The notes under the pieces: model-generated
Database searches by the model: none
The model's input: only the letters and a program-made list of their open reading frames with translations
What the model was told of the DNA's origin: nothing
Program-made: the position numbers and the translations under genes
Shown here: piece after piece, positions 47,390 to 55,811 of the stretch
Numbering within the stretch: position 1 is the first letter of the stretch
How the letters are laid out: the number at the start of each line of letters is the position of its first letter
Virus record (IMG/VR): IMGVR_UViG_3300042197_000820
Coordinates: 62,001 to 126,000 of that record
DNA length: 64,000 nt
Origin: a virus
Strand: one strand, 5' to 3'

Positions 47390-48174
47390 ATTACATCACT
47401 CCAATAAGACATCTTAAGTTTACTCATATTATATCTTATATTAATCATCTTGTCGTACTCTGTCAATAAAAAATCTTCTGTTACTTGTTCCCAAGAATCG
47501 ATCAACAATATGGGTAAATCAGAAAACTCATTCATATGTATGCTTTTCAGTACTATAGGGATTGACCTTAAATATAAAGATTCCCAAGTCCTATGGCAGT
47601 CTACACCATTTCCTCTGGGAGATATAACAAACTTATGGCGTGAGATGTCGTTATAATATTCCTTCCAATCAAGATTACTTTTGAACGTGACCCAGCTTTT
47701 ATCTCTAAATAAGTCGATCACTAGATTTCTCTCGGATCGATATGTTGTTGGGTTGATGTTCAAATATACAAGCTTATCGTGTTCTTGTTTCTGTGCAGAC
47801 AGTTCAATAATATATTCTTTTTTGGAAAATCCATTTTGTGGTAAAGTAGAATATCTTCCAAACTGGCTCTGAGCGTTGAAAACCGGTTCAAAGTTTTCTA
47901 GTCCAATAGGCAAAGAAATGAGATTATCATTATTAAAATCTTTATTTTGACAAAACCAAGTCCTTGCCCTAGGACCAAAATCATATACTTCTTTAGTTAT
48001 ATGATAATCACTATTATGAGTTATAAAAGTGTCTACTATTTTTCCTTTGTATTCAGGAATATAATCAGTCTTACAAAATACTATATTGTCTGTGTTCGAT
48101 TCATTAATGAATCTATTACCACATATGTAGTCGTCTTCATCGACCTCATAGTTTAACAAACTTTCTTCTAGCAT
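47380..48174 (-). CDS. Exostosin-like glycosyltransferase
   Basis: About 264 residues from the ATG at 48174, which overlaps the preceding gene by only seven bases; the frame is open to 48249 but that would overlap the neighbour by 82 bases. The distinctive region is HKFVISPRGNGVDCHRTWESLYLRSIPIV, which I give here only in part: ISPRGNGVDCHRTWE is the exostosin/GT47-type donor site. Earlier comes LISLPIGLENF. Probably adds a hexose or uronic acid to the glycan. The upper start stays possible. Confidence 0.75.
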   Translation of the reverse strand: MLEESLLNYEVDEDDYICGNRFINESNTDNIVFCKTDYIPEYKGKIVDTFITHNSDYHITKEVYDFGPRARTWFCQNKDFNNDNLISLPIGLENFEPVFNAQSQFGRYSTLPQNGFSKKEYIIELSAQKQEHDKLVYLNINPTTYRSERNLVIDLFRDKSWVTFKSNLDWKEYYNDISRHKFVISPRGNGVDCHRTWESLYLRSIPIVLKSIHMNEFSDLPILLIDSWEQVTEDFLLTEYDKMINIRYNMSKLKMSYWSDVICR

Positions 48175-48932
48175 TTGGAGGCTAAAATGTCCTCTACTAG
48201 TTTGTCTATCTGGTTCTTGTATTGTGAATATGGACGAATAGAGTGACAATCATAAAACTCGTTTCTGTCAAGCATAGATGTATCATAAACGAAGTTACTT
48301 CTGTCTAGTCTATGTCCGTATCTACCGCCATCTCTTTCAATAAATTTAATATTATTATAGCCAATATTGATTTTTTGAAGTATCTTGTTAGTTGCATACT
48401 GTTCGTCAGCAAACCAACTAGTTTTACCTGTTAGGTGACCACCGGGATCAGAACCCAGATTACTTGAATGTACTTGCCAAGCTGACATTTCCCAATCTAA
48501 TGGAAGATCTAATACATCCGTAAATACAGAACCTTTGGCTATATGATAACAGGAGGGGAACTTCTTATATTCCCCAATAGAGGGATCCAAGTGAACATAA
48601 CTGTTATCTTCAATAGAACTTACTCTATCTAAAAAGTATTCCCTAGAAATAGGAAACATATCAATGTCTGATATAGCCCAAGTCGTTTCTGGCTCAGTTG
48701 AGGGATGAAAATATCTAACCCATAAAGTCTGCAAGTATACTGGTACTCCTTCCACTGGTTTGTACTTGTACACTTCACCGTATTCTGTCGTTGGTTCATA
48801 TTCTGAGTCTGACACATACAGTAATACGGGGGTAATACCAAACTTTTCCTTCCATACTCTTGACACAAGTGGCCAGAAATCTAAATAAAATGGATTGTCG
48901 TCACTTGAAACTATAGCTTTATCTATTTTCAT
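48168..48932 (-). CDS. Putative GT-A glycosyltransferase
   Basis: 254 residues, ATG start, ATGA overlap with the dehydrogenase gene. A DxD-like site is seen in WAISDIDMFPIS (Asp89, Asp91), which in GT-A enzymes coordinates the metal and nucleotide sugar. The N-terminus AIVSSDDNPFYLDFWPLVSR resembles the opening strand-helix of nucleotide-diphospho-sugar transferases, and SWFADEQYATNKI matches the downstream acidic helix. Family not certain. Confidence 0.7.
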   Translation of the reverse strand: MKIDKAIVSSDDNPFYLDFWPLVSRVWKEKFGITPVLLYVSDSEYEPTTEYGEVYKYKPVEGVPVYLQTLWVRYFHPSTEPETTWAISDIDMFPISREYFLDRVSSIEDNSYVHLDPSIGEYKKFPSCYHIAKGSVFTDVLDLPLDWEMSAWQVHSSNLGSDPGGHLTGKTSWFADEQYATNKILQKINIGYNNIKFIERDGGRYGHRLDRSNFVYDTSMLDRNEFYDCHSIRPYSQYKNQIDKLVEDILASKC

Positions 48933-49786
48933 TTGATGTCCTCGTCTTTTATATGGCTCGTAGCAGAAGAGCTTCTACTCCAGTCCCAATCTTCTCTTAC
49001 CATCTTATTATATTCCCAGATATTTGTCAAGAATTTAGTATTTATTTGTTTTTGATTCAAAACATGTATTAAAGAGTTAATATCTTTAGGAAAACAGGTA
49101 CCTCCGAATCCTCTCTGTCCATCTGGTCCGGGTACCTTGGTATGAGAACGACCAATCCTTTCATCTGTGCATACGCCTTCAACTACATTCTCATATTCAC
49201 ATTCAAATGCTTGGCATGTATCATATACTAAGTTGAAATAAGAAACTTTCATTGCAAGAAACGTATTAGCAAAATATTTAATCATTTCAGATTCTTTACT
49301 TTTAACAACCTGTGTTTTAGAAAATGGTTGTATAGATTCAAAGAACTCTATTAGGTTACTGTCTATTTGCAAGATATCAGAACCAATAATATTTCTGGTT
49401 GACTTAGCGAAATCTTCTACGGCGTTAGCTGCTGTAAGAAACTCGGGATTATGTATTATCTTTAAGTCCTTCCTTTTCTCTTGCAGCCTGCTTGTAGTAC
49501 CGATTGGAACTGTTGATTTAATAGCTATAATACAATCTACACCAAGTGGAATATTTTCAAAAAAATACTCCAAAATACTCAGATCGCACTCAGCACCCTC
49601 GGCTGTCTTCATAGGTGTTGGAAGACATATGAAAACTAGATCACAATCCCAGATTTGTTCTAGGCTATGCGTGCTTTTCTCTGGTGTGGTGTCGTATACT
49701 AAAGTCTCATATTTTGTTGAAACCGACTGTCTTACAGCATTACCGACAAACCCATTTCCTACAATCCCAATCTTACTTATTGTCAT
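48929..49786 (-). CDS. UDP-glucose/GDP-mannose dehydrogenase family, short form
   Basis: 285 residues. NAD-binding IGIVGNGFVG at 6-15; substrate-domain motifs IIAIKSTVPIGTT (86-98), HNPEFLTAANAVEDF (112-126) and ANTFLAMKVSYFN (173-185, catalytic-type Lys180), then RGFGGTCFPKD at 225-235 with nucleophile Cys231. Normal enzymes have about 430 residues with a C-terminal nucleotide-binding domain; here the chain ends some 50 residues after the cysteine, so that domain is missing. It may form a minimal enzyme making a UDP-uronic acid. Overlaps the epimerase gene by 14 bases. Confidence 0.85.
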   Translation of the reverse strand: MTISKIGIVGNGFVGNAVRQSVSTKYETLVYDTTPEKSTHSLEQIWDCDLVFICLPTPMKTAEGAECDLSILEYFFENIPLGVDCIIAIKSTVPIGTTSRLQEKRKDLKIIHNPEFLTAANAVEDFAKSTRNIIGSDILQIDSNLIEFFESIQPFSKTQVVKSKESEMIKYFANTFLAMKVSYFNLVYDTCQAFECEYENVVEGVCTDERIGRSHTKVPGPDGQRGFGGTCFPKDINSLIHVLNQKQINTKFLTNIWEYNKMVREDWDWSRSSSATSHIKDEDIK

Positions 49787-50672
49787 TTATCCACTCCTCT
49801 AATCTAACGGTTGGCTCCCACCCAAGCAAAGTAGAAATTTTAGTAATATTGGCTTTAGTAATACGTGATTCTCCGATCCTGGCGGGTATGTGTTCGTGTC
49901 CACCTCCGATCATTTGTACTAACTCCAAAACACTGTGATTCATGCCAGTTCCCACATTCAAAACTTGTCCAAGGATATCAGGATTTTCAGATGTTGCCGC
50001 AAGTATATTAGCTCTCACTACATCTCTAACGTGTGTGAAGTCTCTTCTCTGTAAACCATCTCCAACAACAGTCATATTTTTACCTTCTCTTGCTTGTTTA
50101 ATAAACAAACCAATAACTGGTGCATATTGACCTCTTGTTGGATGCCGTTCACCATATACATTGAAATATCTGAATATTACCGTCTCCAGATTGAATAGAT
50201 TATAATACATCTTACAAAGATATTCACCCGAAACTTTTGATACTGAGTACGGGTTTAGGCAATCATCCGGCATGTCTTCTCGTAGAGGCGGCTCGTTTTT
50301 TAGTCCATAGGCAGAACTAGTAGATGAGTATACAACTCTTTTAACTCCTGTCTCTCTTGCAGCTTGGAGTACATTGCATGTACCAAGCACATTTGTCATA
50401 ACTGCTTTAGAAGGATCCAATATAGCTGGTTGGATTCTGGCTTCTGCGGCTAAATGGAAGACATATTCGACATTCTCCATAACTCTTTTAAGACTTTGAA
50501 AATCGCATATGTCTATCTTATGATTTTCCGCTCTATCGTTCCAATAGAAACTTTCGTGAGCATCGGAAGATTCATTGTCTACCACAACAACATGATACCC
50601 TTGCTGGATCAACTCGTCTACCAAGTTAGAGCCAATGAATCCGGCCCCACCGGTTACTAATACTTTCTTCAT
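49773..50672 (-). CDS. NAD-dependent NDP-sugar epimerase
   Basis: 299 residues, extended SDR. Motifs: VTGGAGFIGSNL at 6-17, VYSSTSSAYG at 114-123, and PYSVSK at 141-146 with the Tyr-Lys pair; then RYFNVYGERH, typical of UDP-glucose/GlcNAc 4-epimerases and related uronate epimerases. With the adjacent dehydrogenase it could interconvert UDP-hexoses or UDP-uronic acids. ATGA overlap with the preceding glycosyltransferase. Confidence 0.9.
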   Translation of the reverse strand: MKKVLVTGGAGFIGSNLVDELIQQGYHVVVVDNESSDAHESFYWNDRAENHKIDICDFQSLKRVMENVEYVFHLAAEARIQPAILDPSKAVMTNVLGTCNVLQAARETGVKRVVYSSTSSAYGLKNEPPLREDMPDDCLNPYSVSKVSGEYLCKMYYNLFNLETVIFRYFNVYGERHPTRGQYAPVIGLFIKQAREGKNMTVVGDGLQRRDFTHVRDVVRANILAATSENPDILGQVLNVGTGMNHSVLELVQMIGGGHEHIPARIGESRITKANITKISTLLGWEPTVRLEEWINDNK

Positions 50673-51472
50673 TTCGTTTGTTCCTGTAAAAATCTAAAAT
50701 ATCCAAATTTTGATTCTCTTGGCATCAAAACCCTTTCTGGTGTAGTGGTTTTAAGTTCTAAATGAGGGTCAAACACCTTAAATGTTTGCCAATCTCCATA
50801 TTTATTAGCTCTATCTAAATCAAATCTTTGGTGCTTATCATACTTGTGAATCATTATCGAAAATATCGATTGGTCACATCGATGCTGTATACATTTGCCA
50901 TCAATACCATCTGGTTTATCTACACCGACATTTGGTAGAAGTGCATCCGGTGTTTTGGAATAGTAGTACATTTCTTCTATCATATTACGATTAGACTGAT
51001 CGATCTGATATACCTGAAATCCGGCCCAATATTGTGGCATGATCTCCGATCCCTCTGAACCATCAATAGTACTAAAACACTTTTTAGTAGTCCAATATTG
51101 ATTACTTAGAATTTCTTGTGGATATGGCAAGAATAAGGAGCCTTCTTCTAAATCATTTTCAATATTATTAGCAGAAGAAACAAAGCAATTTGCTGAGTCT
51201 GAGTAGATGAACTTGTCACTTCTACTCACAACGTCATTCAGAGCATATGTCTTATAAAAAAATGCTCCCGGTTCATAAGCGTATTCGGTGATTTCAGGAA
51301 TCCTTATTAGATTAACATTTTTTAGTTGCCTAAAATAATCTAACTCTATTTCGCTTATCTGGCCAAAATGGTAAAGATAGATATTCTGATCGTATGAATG
51401 AAACTTATAACTTCTTAAAAGATTTAAAGCATTTTTAGCAAACTTGCCATTAAAAACAGTTACTAAATCCAT
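50669..51472 (-). CDS. Putative glycosyltransferase
   Basis: 267 residues, ATG start. The opening MDLVTVFNGKFAKNALNLL and the mid-region DVVSRSDKFIYSDSANCF suggest a GT-A-like strand with a DxxxC-type site instead of DxD, and HRCDQSIFSIMIHK near residue 215 matches the late motif of small phage and bacterial GTs with a GT8-like layout. It lies between two sure sugar genes. Donor and acceptor unknown. Confidence 0.62.
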   Translation of the reverse strand: MDLVTVFNGKFAKNALNLLRSYKFHSYDQNIYLYHFGQISEIELDYFRQLKNVNLIRIPEITEYAYEPGAFFYKTYALNDVVSRSDKFIYSDSANCFVSSANNIENDLEEGSLFLPYPQEILSNQYWTTKKCFSTIDGSEGSEIMPQYWAGFQVYQIDQSNRNMIEEMYYYSKTPDALLPNVGVDKPDGIDGKCIQHRCDQSIFSIMIHKYDKHQRFDLDRANKYGDWQTFKVFDPHLELKTTTPERVLMPRESKFGYFRFLQEQTK

Positions 51473-51474
51473 CT

Positions 51475-53469
51475 TTATTTACTCTTGTATTGAGTCATAT
51501 ATTGCTTAAATACTTTCTTTTCTTCTTGCCTTTTAACATCATTGTTTTCTTTACTAGTGCTTATACCCTTTGGATTATAATAATATACTCCCAATATCTC
51601 TGGGTGCTTGATAAACTGTTCTCCAGCGAAAGCACATTTCAACCAGAAATCCCAATCCCCAGCAGACCGATAAGTTGTATCAAAAAAACCATGTTTTTCG
51701 TGCAGAGATCTGCGCCACATTGGATTATTATGAGGCAGGTTTCCTCTAAGCATTGCTTCCTTCGAGAAAGTTTCGAAGTTATATCTTTGTGTCCCATCTG
51801 GTATTTCTTCAAACATGGTATTTGGTTTGTGAACTACATATGAGTCGTTATATACAACAGAATATTCCGGGTTAGCGGCTAGAAGCTTAGCTTGTTTTTC
51901 AATACCATTATTAATCCTACGGTCATCGCAGTTAATGTTTGTAATGAACTCGCCGGTTGACATCTGGATTGCTTTGTTCCAAGTATCGTAAATACCACCG
52001 TCTTCTTCAAGACGCTTGTATATAATATTATTTGGATATTTATCAATGTACTTCTGGATCACTTGCTCTTCGTAGTCATCTCCAGTTCTATTGGCATTCA
52101 AGATAATCCACTCGCACTTATCCTGAAATACTGTTTGTCTGGTAACATCTTCCATAAGTTGTTCAATGTGTTCTCCTGCATCAAATACAGAAGTTACTAG
52201 CGAAATCTTTGGAAGCTGTTCTGTTGTAATAATAACCGGAGGTTTGACACGGGAACCATATACACTTTCGATAACTGAATGTTCTATTTTAGTGGAGTTG
52301 AAAGCTTGTTCTATATTCTTAGCCACCACTCTCGATCTTTCTAGCCATTTCTTGTACTTAGTTCTTGCCTGACGTACCCTCTGTTTGTAAGACGCTTCTA
52401 TAGGAAAACACCAAGAAGAATCTTCTTGGACAACTCCATCCCAGACTGCTTCCTTTTGAACTCTTCCAAGTGTGAAGTCAACAGGTAAGAATCCTTTTGT
52501 TAGTTCTCCCTTTTCGTTTGGATACATTAGAAAATCTAACTCCCCTGACCAGCCGGGAGCAACGATTGGTTTACCGGTCTGAGCAAACTCAAACAAAGGT
52601 AGTCCAAATCCCTCGCCGTGGGTGGCTGTGACCATGCACTTGATAGCAGGATGGACGTAGAGACTCTTCATTTCTGCCTCGCTCATATCGCCGTGCAGAA
52701 GTTTTAGGGAGCATTTCCGTTTGGCTGGATCTTGTTTGATTGAGTGCAGAAGAGCGGTCAAACGATTTTGTGTGAACTCCCTATCCATAATGTTATTACG
52801 ACGATGACTTGTCTTTACAACAAGCACAACATCTTCTTCCCAGTTTTCTTCTAACCACCAGCGAATGGCGTTGTCCATATTCTTTCTTGGACCCCATTGA
52901 CCGACGAGGATGTAAGCAAAGTCGTCTTCCCAAAGTCCAAGTTTATCTGCAAAGTCTGGGATTGTTTCAATATCATCGCGAACAGGGTAAGGGATAACTT
53001 CGATTGGTGCTAACAACTTTAATGTTATTGGATTACCAAACTGATCCTGTCCTTGATAAGTCGTGTTTTCAAATCCTTGTTTTGCAAACTGTGATGGTAC
53101 TATGATCCTGTTCATTTCGTTACATTTCTGTAACCATTCCGGAGATACCTTCGTAGTTTCTATTCCAGCAGTTACACCAATATTTATTGAGGCCATTCTC
53201 TCAAACTCATTGGGAATACATATTTGAACCGAGATTTCAAAAGCTGTTTTTTGCTGCAATAATGGTTGTGTTAATGCTATTCTATTATCAACCCAAGACC
53301 TGAAATCACTAGGATCAGAAGTCCAGCCAGTGTGCCCCCAACCTGTTGGTATAATGTAGGTCTCAAAGAGGTCTTCTCTTTGTCTTAAAGCTCGCAAAAT
53401 CATTCTAGCATGTTCACCATACCCACTCTGCGATAGTACTGGACCTCTTACTATTACTCGTTTTTTCAT
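51475..53469 (-). CDS. Two-domain glycosyltransferase (GT4-like plus GT2-like)
   Basis: 664 residues from the ATG at 53469, overlapping the preceding stop as ATGA; a longer frame to 53517 exists but lies inside the neighbour. Residues about 1-400 are a GT-B fold: start RGPVLSQSGYGEHARMI, then YILVGQWGPRKNMDNAI, and TATHGEGFGLPLFEFAQTG with the E-x7-E donor motif. Residues about 420-664 are a GT-A (family 2) domain: ISLVTSVFDAGEHIEQLM, then GEFITNINCDDRR as the DxD equivalent and SAGDWDFWLK. One chain could add two successive sugars. Confidence 0.87.
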   Translation of the reverse strand: MKKRVIVRGPVLSQSGYGEHARMILRALRQREDLFETYIIPTGWGHTGWTSDPSDFRSWVDNRIALTQPLLQQKTAFEISVQICIPNEFERMASINIGVTAGIETTKVSPEWLQKCNEMNRIIVPSQFAKQGFENTTYQGQDQFGNPITLKLLAPIEVIPYPVRDDIETIPDFADKLGLWEDDFAYILVGQWGPRKNMDNAIRWWLEENWEEDVVLVVKTSHRRNNIMDREFTQNRLTALLHSIKQDPAKRKCSLKLLHGDMSEAEMKSLYVHPAIKCMVTATHGEGFGLPLFEFAQTGKPIVAPGWSGELDFLMYPNEKGELTKGFLPVDFTLGRVQKEAVWDGVVQEDSSWCFPIEASYKQRVRQARTKYKKWLERSRVVAKNIEQAFNSTKIEHSVIESVYGSRVKPPVIITTEQLPKISLVTSVFDAGEHIEQLMEDVTRQTVFQDKCEWIILNANRTGDDYEEQVIQKYIDKYPNNIIYKRLEEDGGIYDTWNKAIQMSTGEFITNINCDDRRINNGIEKQAKLLAANPEYSVVYNDSYVVHKPNTMFEEIPDGTQRYNFETFSKEAMLRGNLPHNNPMWRRSLHEKHGFFDTTYRSAGDWDFWLKCAFAGEQFIKHPEILGVYYYNPKGISTSKENNDVKRQEEKKVFKQYMTQYKSK

Positions 53470-54734
53470 ACTATTTCCCTCATTTCCCAAGCTTGGTAGT
53501 TTTGTCTTGTATCCCAAGAACCGTGTTTATTAATAACATGTTCAAAGATTTCAAGCCACTGTTTTTGGAAGTTTTCAAAGCTATAGTTTTTTAGTACATG
53601 CTTACGTCCGTCGAGACCTATTTCCTTACGACCTTCTCTAGTCATGGTATGTGACATGATTAGAGCATGTATGAAATCTTCTTTAGATATTCTATCTTCG
53701 TAAATATATGGAACATCCTGAGAGCCTATGATAGCTTTCGAAGCAGGCTCAATAGGATATCCAAAATAGTTTCCTTCCTCGTCCTTAACTTGTTCCTGTA
53801 GTCCTCCGGTCATATTTACAATGATTGGTGTTCCGCACGAAAGAGATTCTAATGTTGCTAGTCCAAACCCTTCCGCATCAGAAATATTTATCGTGAAATC
53901 CACGGCATTATACATAACGGCTAAATCATGAGGTTGTACCTTGTCTCTTGAAATCATAACAGTTCCATCGCCTAGTTGGAGTTCCCTCACAATCGTATCT
54001 AGATCTTGTCCGTTCGGATCTTTTGAGTCAGTGTGCAATATTAATCTAACGTTTTCTCTCCCGACTTTATCAGCGAACTCTTTAAACCACCAAATCAAAG
54101 ATCCAGACATCTTGCGGCGAGCATTTCTATTATTCCAGAAAAAAACTGTTTTATTTTTATGATCTTTTCCGAAATGATTTTCTCTAACAGAATCGATAAA
54201 GTCTTTATCCATAGGCTTAAAAACATCAGTATCGACTGCATGAGGAATATATTTAGTTTCTACTTCTGGGGCAACATTCCTAACGATCTCATCAGTTACT
54301 TTTGAGATAGTAGCGATAAAATCATTAGATTCATAAAAGTTTTTATTAAATCTTGGAAGAGGGAAGTTATCCCAAACATGATAGTAAATCATAGGAACAA
54401 GTGAACGAATCTCGTTTTCCATATCCCAGAGCCATACATAAAATCGTGGGTCTGTCATGAACCAAAGAACATCTGGCTTGTGGGTCCAGAGCAAAGAACG
54501 TACCATTTCCTGCGTGCCATAACCATCGACAGGAAAAATAGTCAAATCTTCTCCCCATTGTTCGGTCCTCTGGGGATTGTAATCGGCGTGCTTCACGGCA
54601 CCACCAAAACAAATGATTTGGTACTTACCGGTTTTTAAAAGTGTTTCGATGACATATCTTGTTTGAGTTCCTACACCCGATGGAGCATATGGGTGATCAG
54701 ATATTATAAATATCTTTTTCTTTCTTTCTATCAT
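53466..54734 (-). CDS. GT4-family glycosyltransferase
   Basis: 422 residues, ATG with AGGA five bases upstream. GT-B fold: IFIISDHPYAPSGVGTQTRY at the N-terminus, IPHAVDTDVFKP at 163-174, and DAEGFGLATLESLSCGTPI near 286-304 with the Glu-Glu donor motif (288 and 296). Transfers a sugar from an NDP donor with retention. It is the first gene of the sugar island and similar in N-terminal layout to the first half of the two-domain enzyme downstream, so the two may be paralogues. Confidence 0.9.
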   Translation of the reverse strand: MIERKKKIFIISDHPYAPSGVGTQTRYVIETLLKTGKYQIICFGGAVKHADYNPQRTEQWGEDLTIFPVDGYGTQEMVRSLLWTHKPDVLWFMTDPRFYVWLWDMENEIRSLVPMIYYHVWDNFPLPRFNKNFYESNDFIATISKVTDEIVRNVAPEVETKYIPHAVDTDVFKPMDKDFIDSVRENHFGKDHKNKTVFFWNNRNARRKMSGSLIWWFKEFADKVGRENVRLILHTDSKDPNGQDLDTIVRELQLGDGTVMISRDKVQPHDLAVMYNAVDFTINISDAEGFGLATLESLSCGTPIIVNMTGGLQEQVKDEEGNYFGYPIEPASKAIIGSQDVPYIYEDRISKEDFIHALIMSHTMTREGRKEIGLDGRKHVLKNYSFENFQKQWLEIFEHVINKHGSWDTRQNYQAWEMREIV

Positions 54735-54741
54735 TCATTCC

Positions 54742-55512
54742 TCATTTGCAGTTTTCAGTTTTATAGAATGGACAGAACTTACACGAAGTTCTATTCTTAT
54801 AAAACTTTTGTCTTTCTATGTTTATAATCGCATTTCGTAATGCTGTCAAGGCATTATTGATCTTTTTTTCTCCGCTTGTAACTCGGAAAATCTCAACGTT
54901 ATCCTTCTTAGCTGTTCTCTTCAGCAATCCGAAGTAAGTCTCAATATTCTTTGGATCAATATTATGTTTCTTGGCCCAGAAATGTTTGTAAAATGTCAAC
55001 TGATAGGAGATAATCTTATCTGACTTCTTTTGAGCATCCCAACCCCAAGAACAGGTCTTCCAATCAATAATGTGGTATTTTCCGTCTGGCGTCTTGATAA
55101 TAAAATCGATGAAGCCTTTGAACTTTATCTCGGAGCCTTCGATCTCCTCCATCAAGTCCTCTTCTGTCACGACGACTTCGAAACCGGGAAACTTCTTCTG
55201 TAATGCAGGCAGATAAGACGAAATGATTCCTTTTGCTTGAGGAATCATAGCATCATATTCTTGCTGGTTTACAGAGATACCTTCTGAGAGGAGCTTATTC
55301 TTTCCGTCTTCGAAGATCTCTAGAAAATGCTTTTCAGGATCAAAGCTTTCGGGTTGACCTACACTATTCTCACAAACACTATGAATAGCAGTCCCAAAAA
55401 TAGTATAGAGGGATCCAGTGAATCCCTCTAAGTTATCGATGTATTTTAGTTTGTGATGAAAGGCACATTCAGACCAAAGCTTAAACTCTGAGAAAGAGAT
55501 ATGCCCTTTCAC
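54742..55512 (-). CDS. PD-(D/E)XK nuclease with Cys4 (Fe-S type) signature, Cas4/AddB-like
   Basis: 256 residues, GTG start overlapping the preceding stop as GTGA, with GGAGGG upstream. Nuclease motifs: FGTAIHSVCE (His44), KGFIDFII (Asp136), HIIDWKT (Asp150 and Lys152), and QLTFYKHF (Gln171, Tyr175). One cysteine near the N-terminus (Cys16) and three at the C-terminus (Cys244, 247, 255) make the arrangement that binds a 4Fe-4S cluster in Cas4 and AddB. Probably a DNA exonuclease for replication or recombination. No cas1/cas2 or repeats nearby, so a CRISPR role is not supported. Confidence 0.87.
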   Translation of the reverse strand: MKGHISFSEFKLWSECAFHHKLKYIDNLEGFTGSLYTIFGTAIHSVCENSVGQPESFDPEKHFLEIFEDGKNKLLSEGISVNQQEYDAMIPQAKGIISSYLPALQKKFPGFEVVVTEEDLMEEIEGSEIKFKGFIDFIIKTPDGKYHIIDWKTCSWGWDAQKKSDKIISYQLTFYKHFWAKKHNIDPKNIETYFGLLKRTAKKDNVEIFRVTSGEKKINNALTALRNAIINIERQKFYKNRTSCKFCPFYKTENCK

Positions 55513-55802
55513 GTTCCCTCCGAAGGTTCTTCTACAGTTCCTTCGGAATCTTGTTCTGCCGACTGCACTTCACGCTCAACATCGTCTAGTGCTTGACGGT
55601 AGCCACGAATCCAGTTTTCCTCGGCAAGTGCCAAAACAAAATGTGGAAACTCTTCAGCCATAACTTCCACAATCATTTCTACCGTTACTTCTCGATTTTC
55701 TGGATTTAACTTATTACCAACGTACTCTACAATCATCTTTTGTAGTGGAGTTTCGGGTGCTACTGCCGACTTTAGCAATGGATTTTCTTCTTCGTTAGAC
55801 AT
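55509..55802 (-). CDS. Small acidic conserved-type phage protein
   Basis: 97 residues, ATG start. A helix-rich core (LQKMIVEYVGNKLNPENREV, then a MIVEVMAEEF helix and NWIRGYRQALDDVE) is followed by a strongly acidic end. I recall similar proteins next to phoH or exonuclease genes in marine T4-like phages. No enzymatic motif; function unknown. Directly coupled to the nuclease gene. Confidence 0.75.
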   Translation of the reverse strand: MSNEEENPLLKSAVAPETPLQKMIVEYVGNKLNPENREVTVEMIVEVMAEEFPHFVLALAEENWIRGYRQALDDVEREVQSAEQDSEGTVEEPSEGT

Positions 55803-55811
55803 TTTACTTCC

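Noticed and set aside
38844-54734. Sugar island as host contamination or chimeric assembly
   Set aside because: Gene strand, overlaps and compact style continue without a break from phage genes on both sides.
54742-55512. Possible CRISPR adaptation gene (Cas4-like)
   Set aside because: No cas1, cas2 or repeat array is in the window; such nucleases are common in phages without CRISPR.
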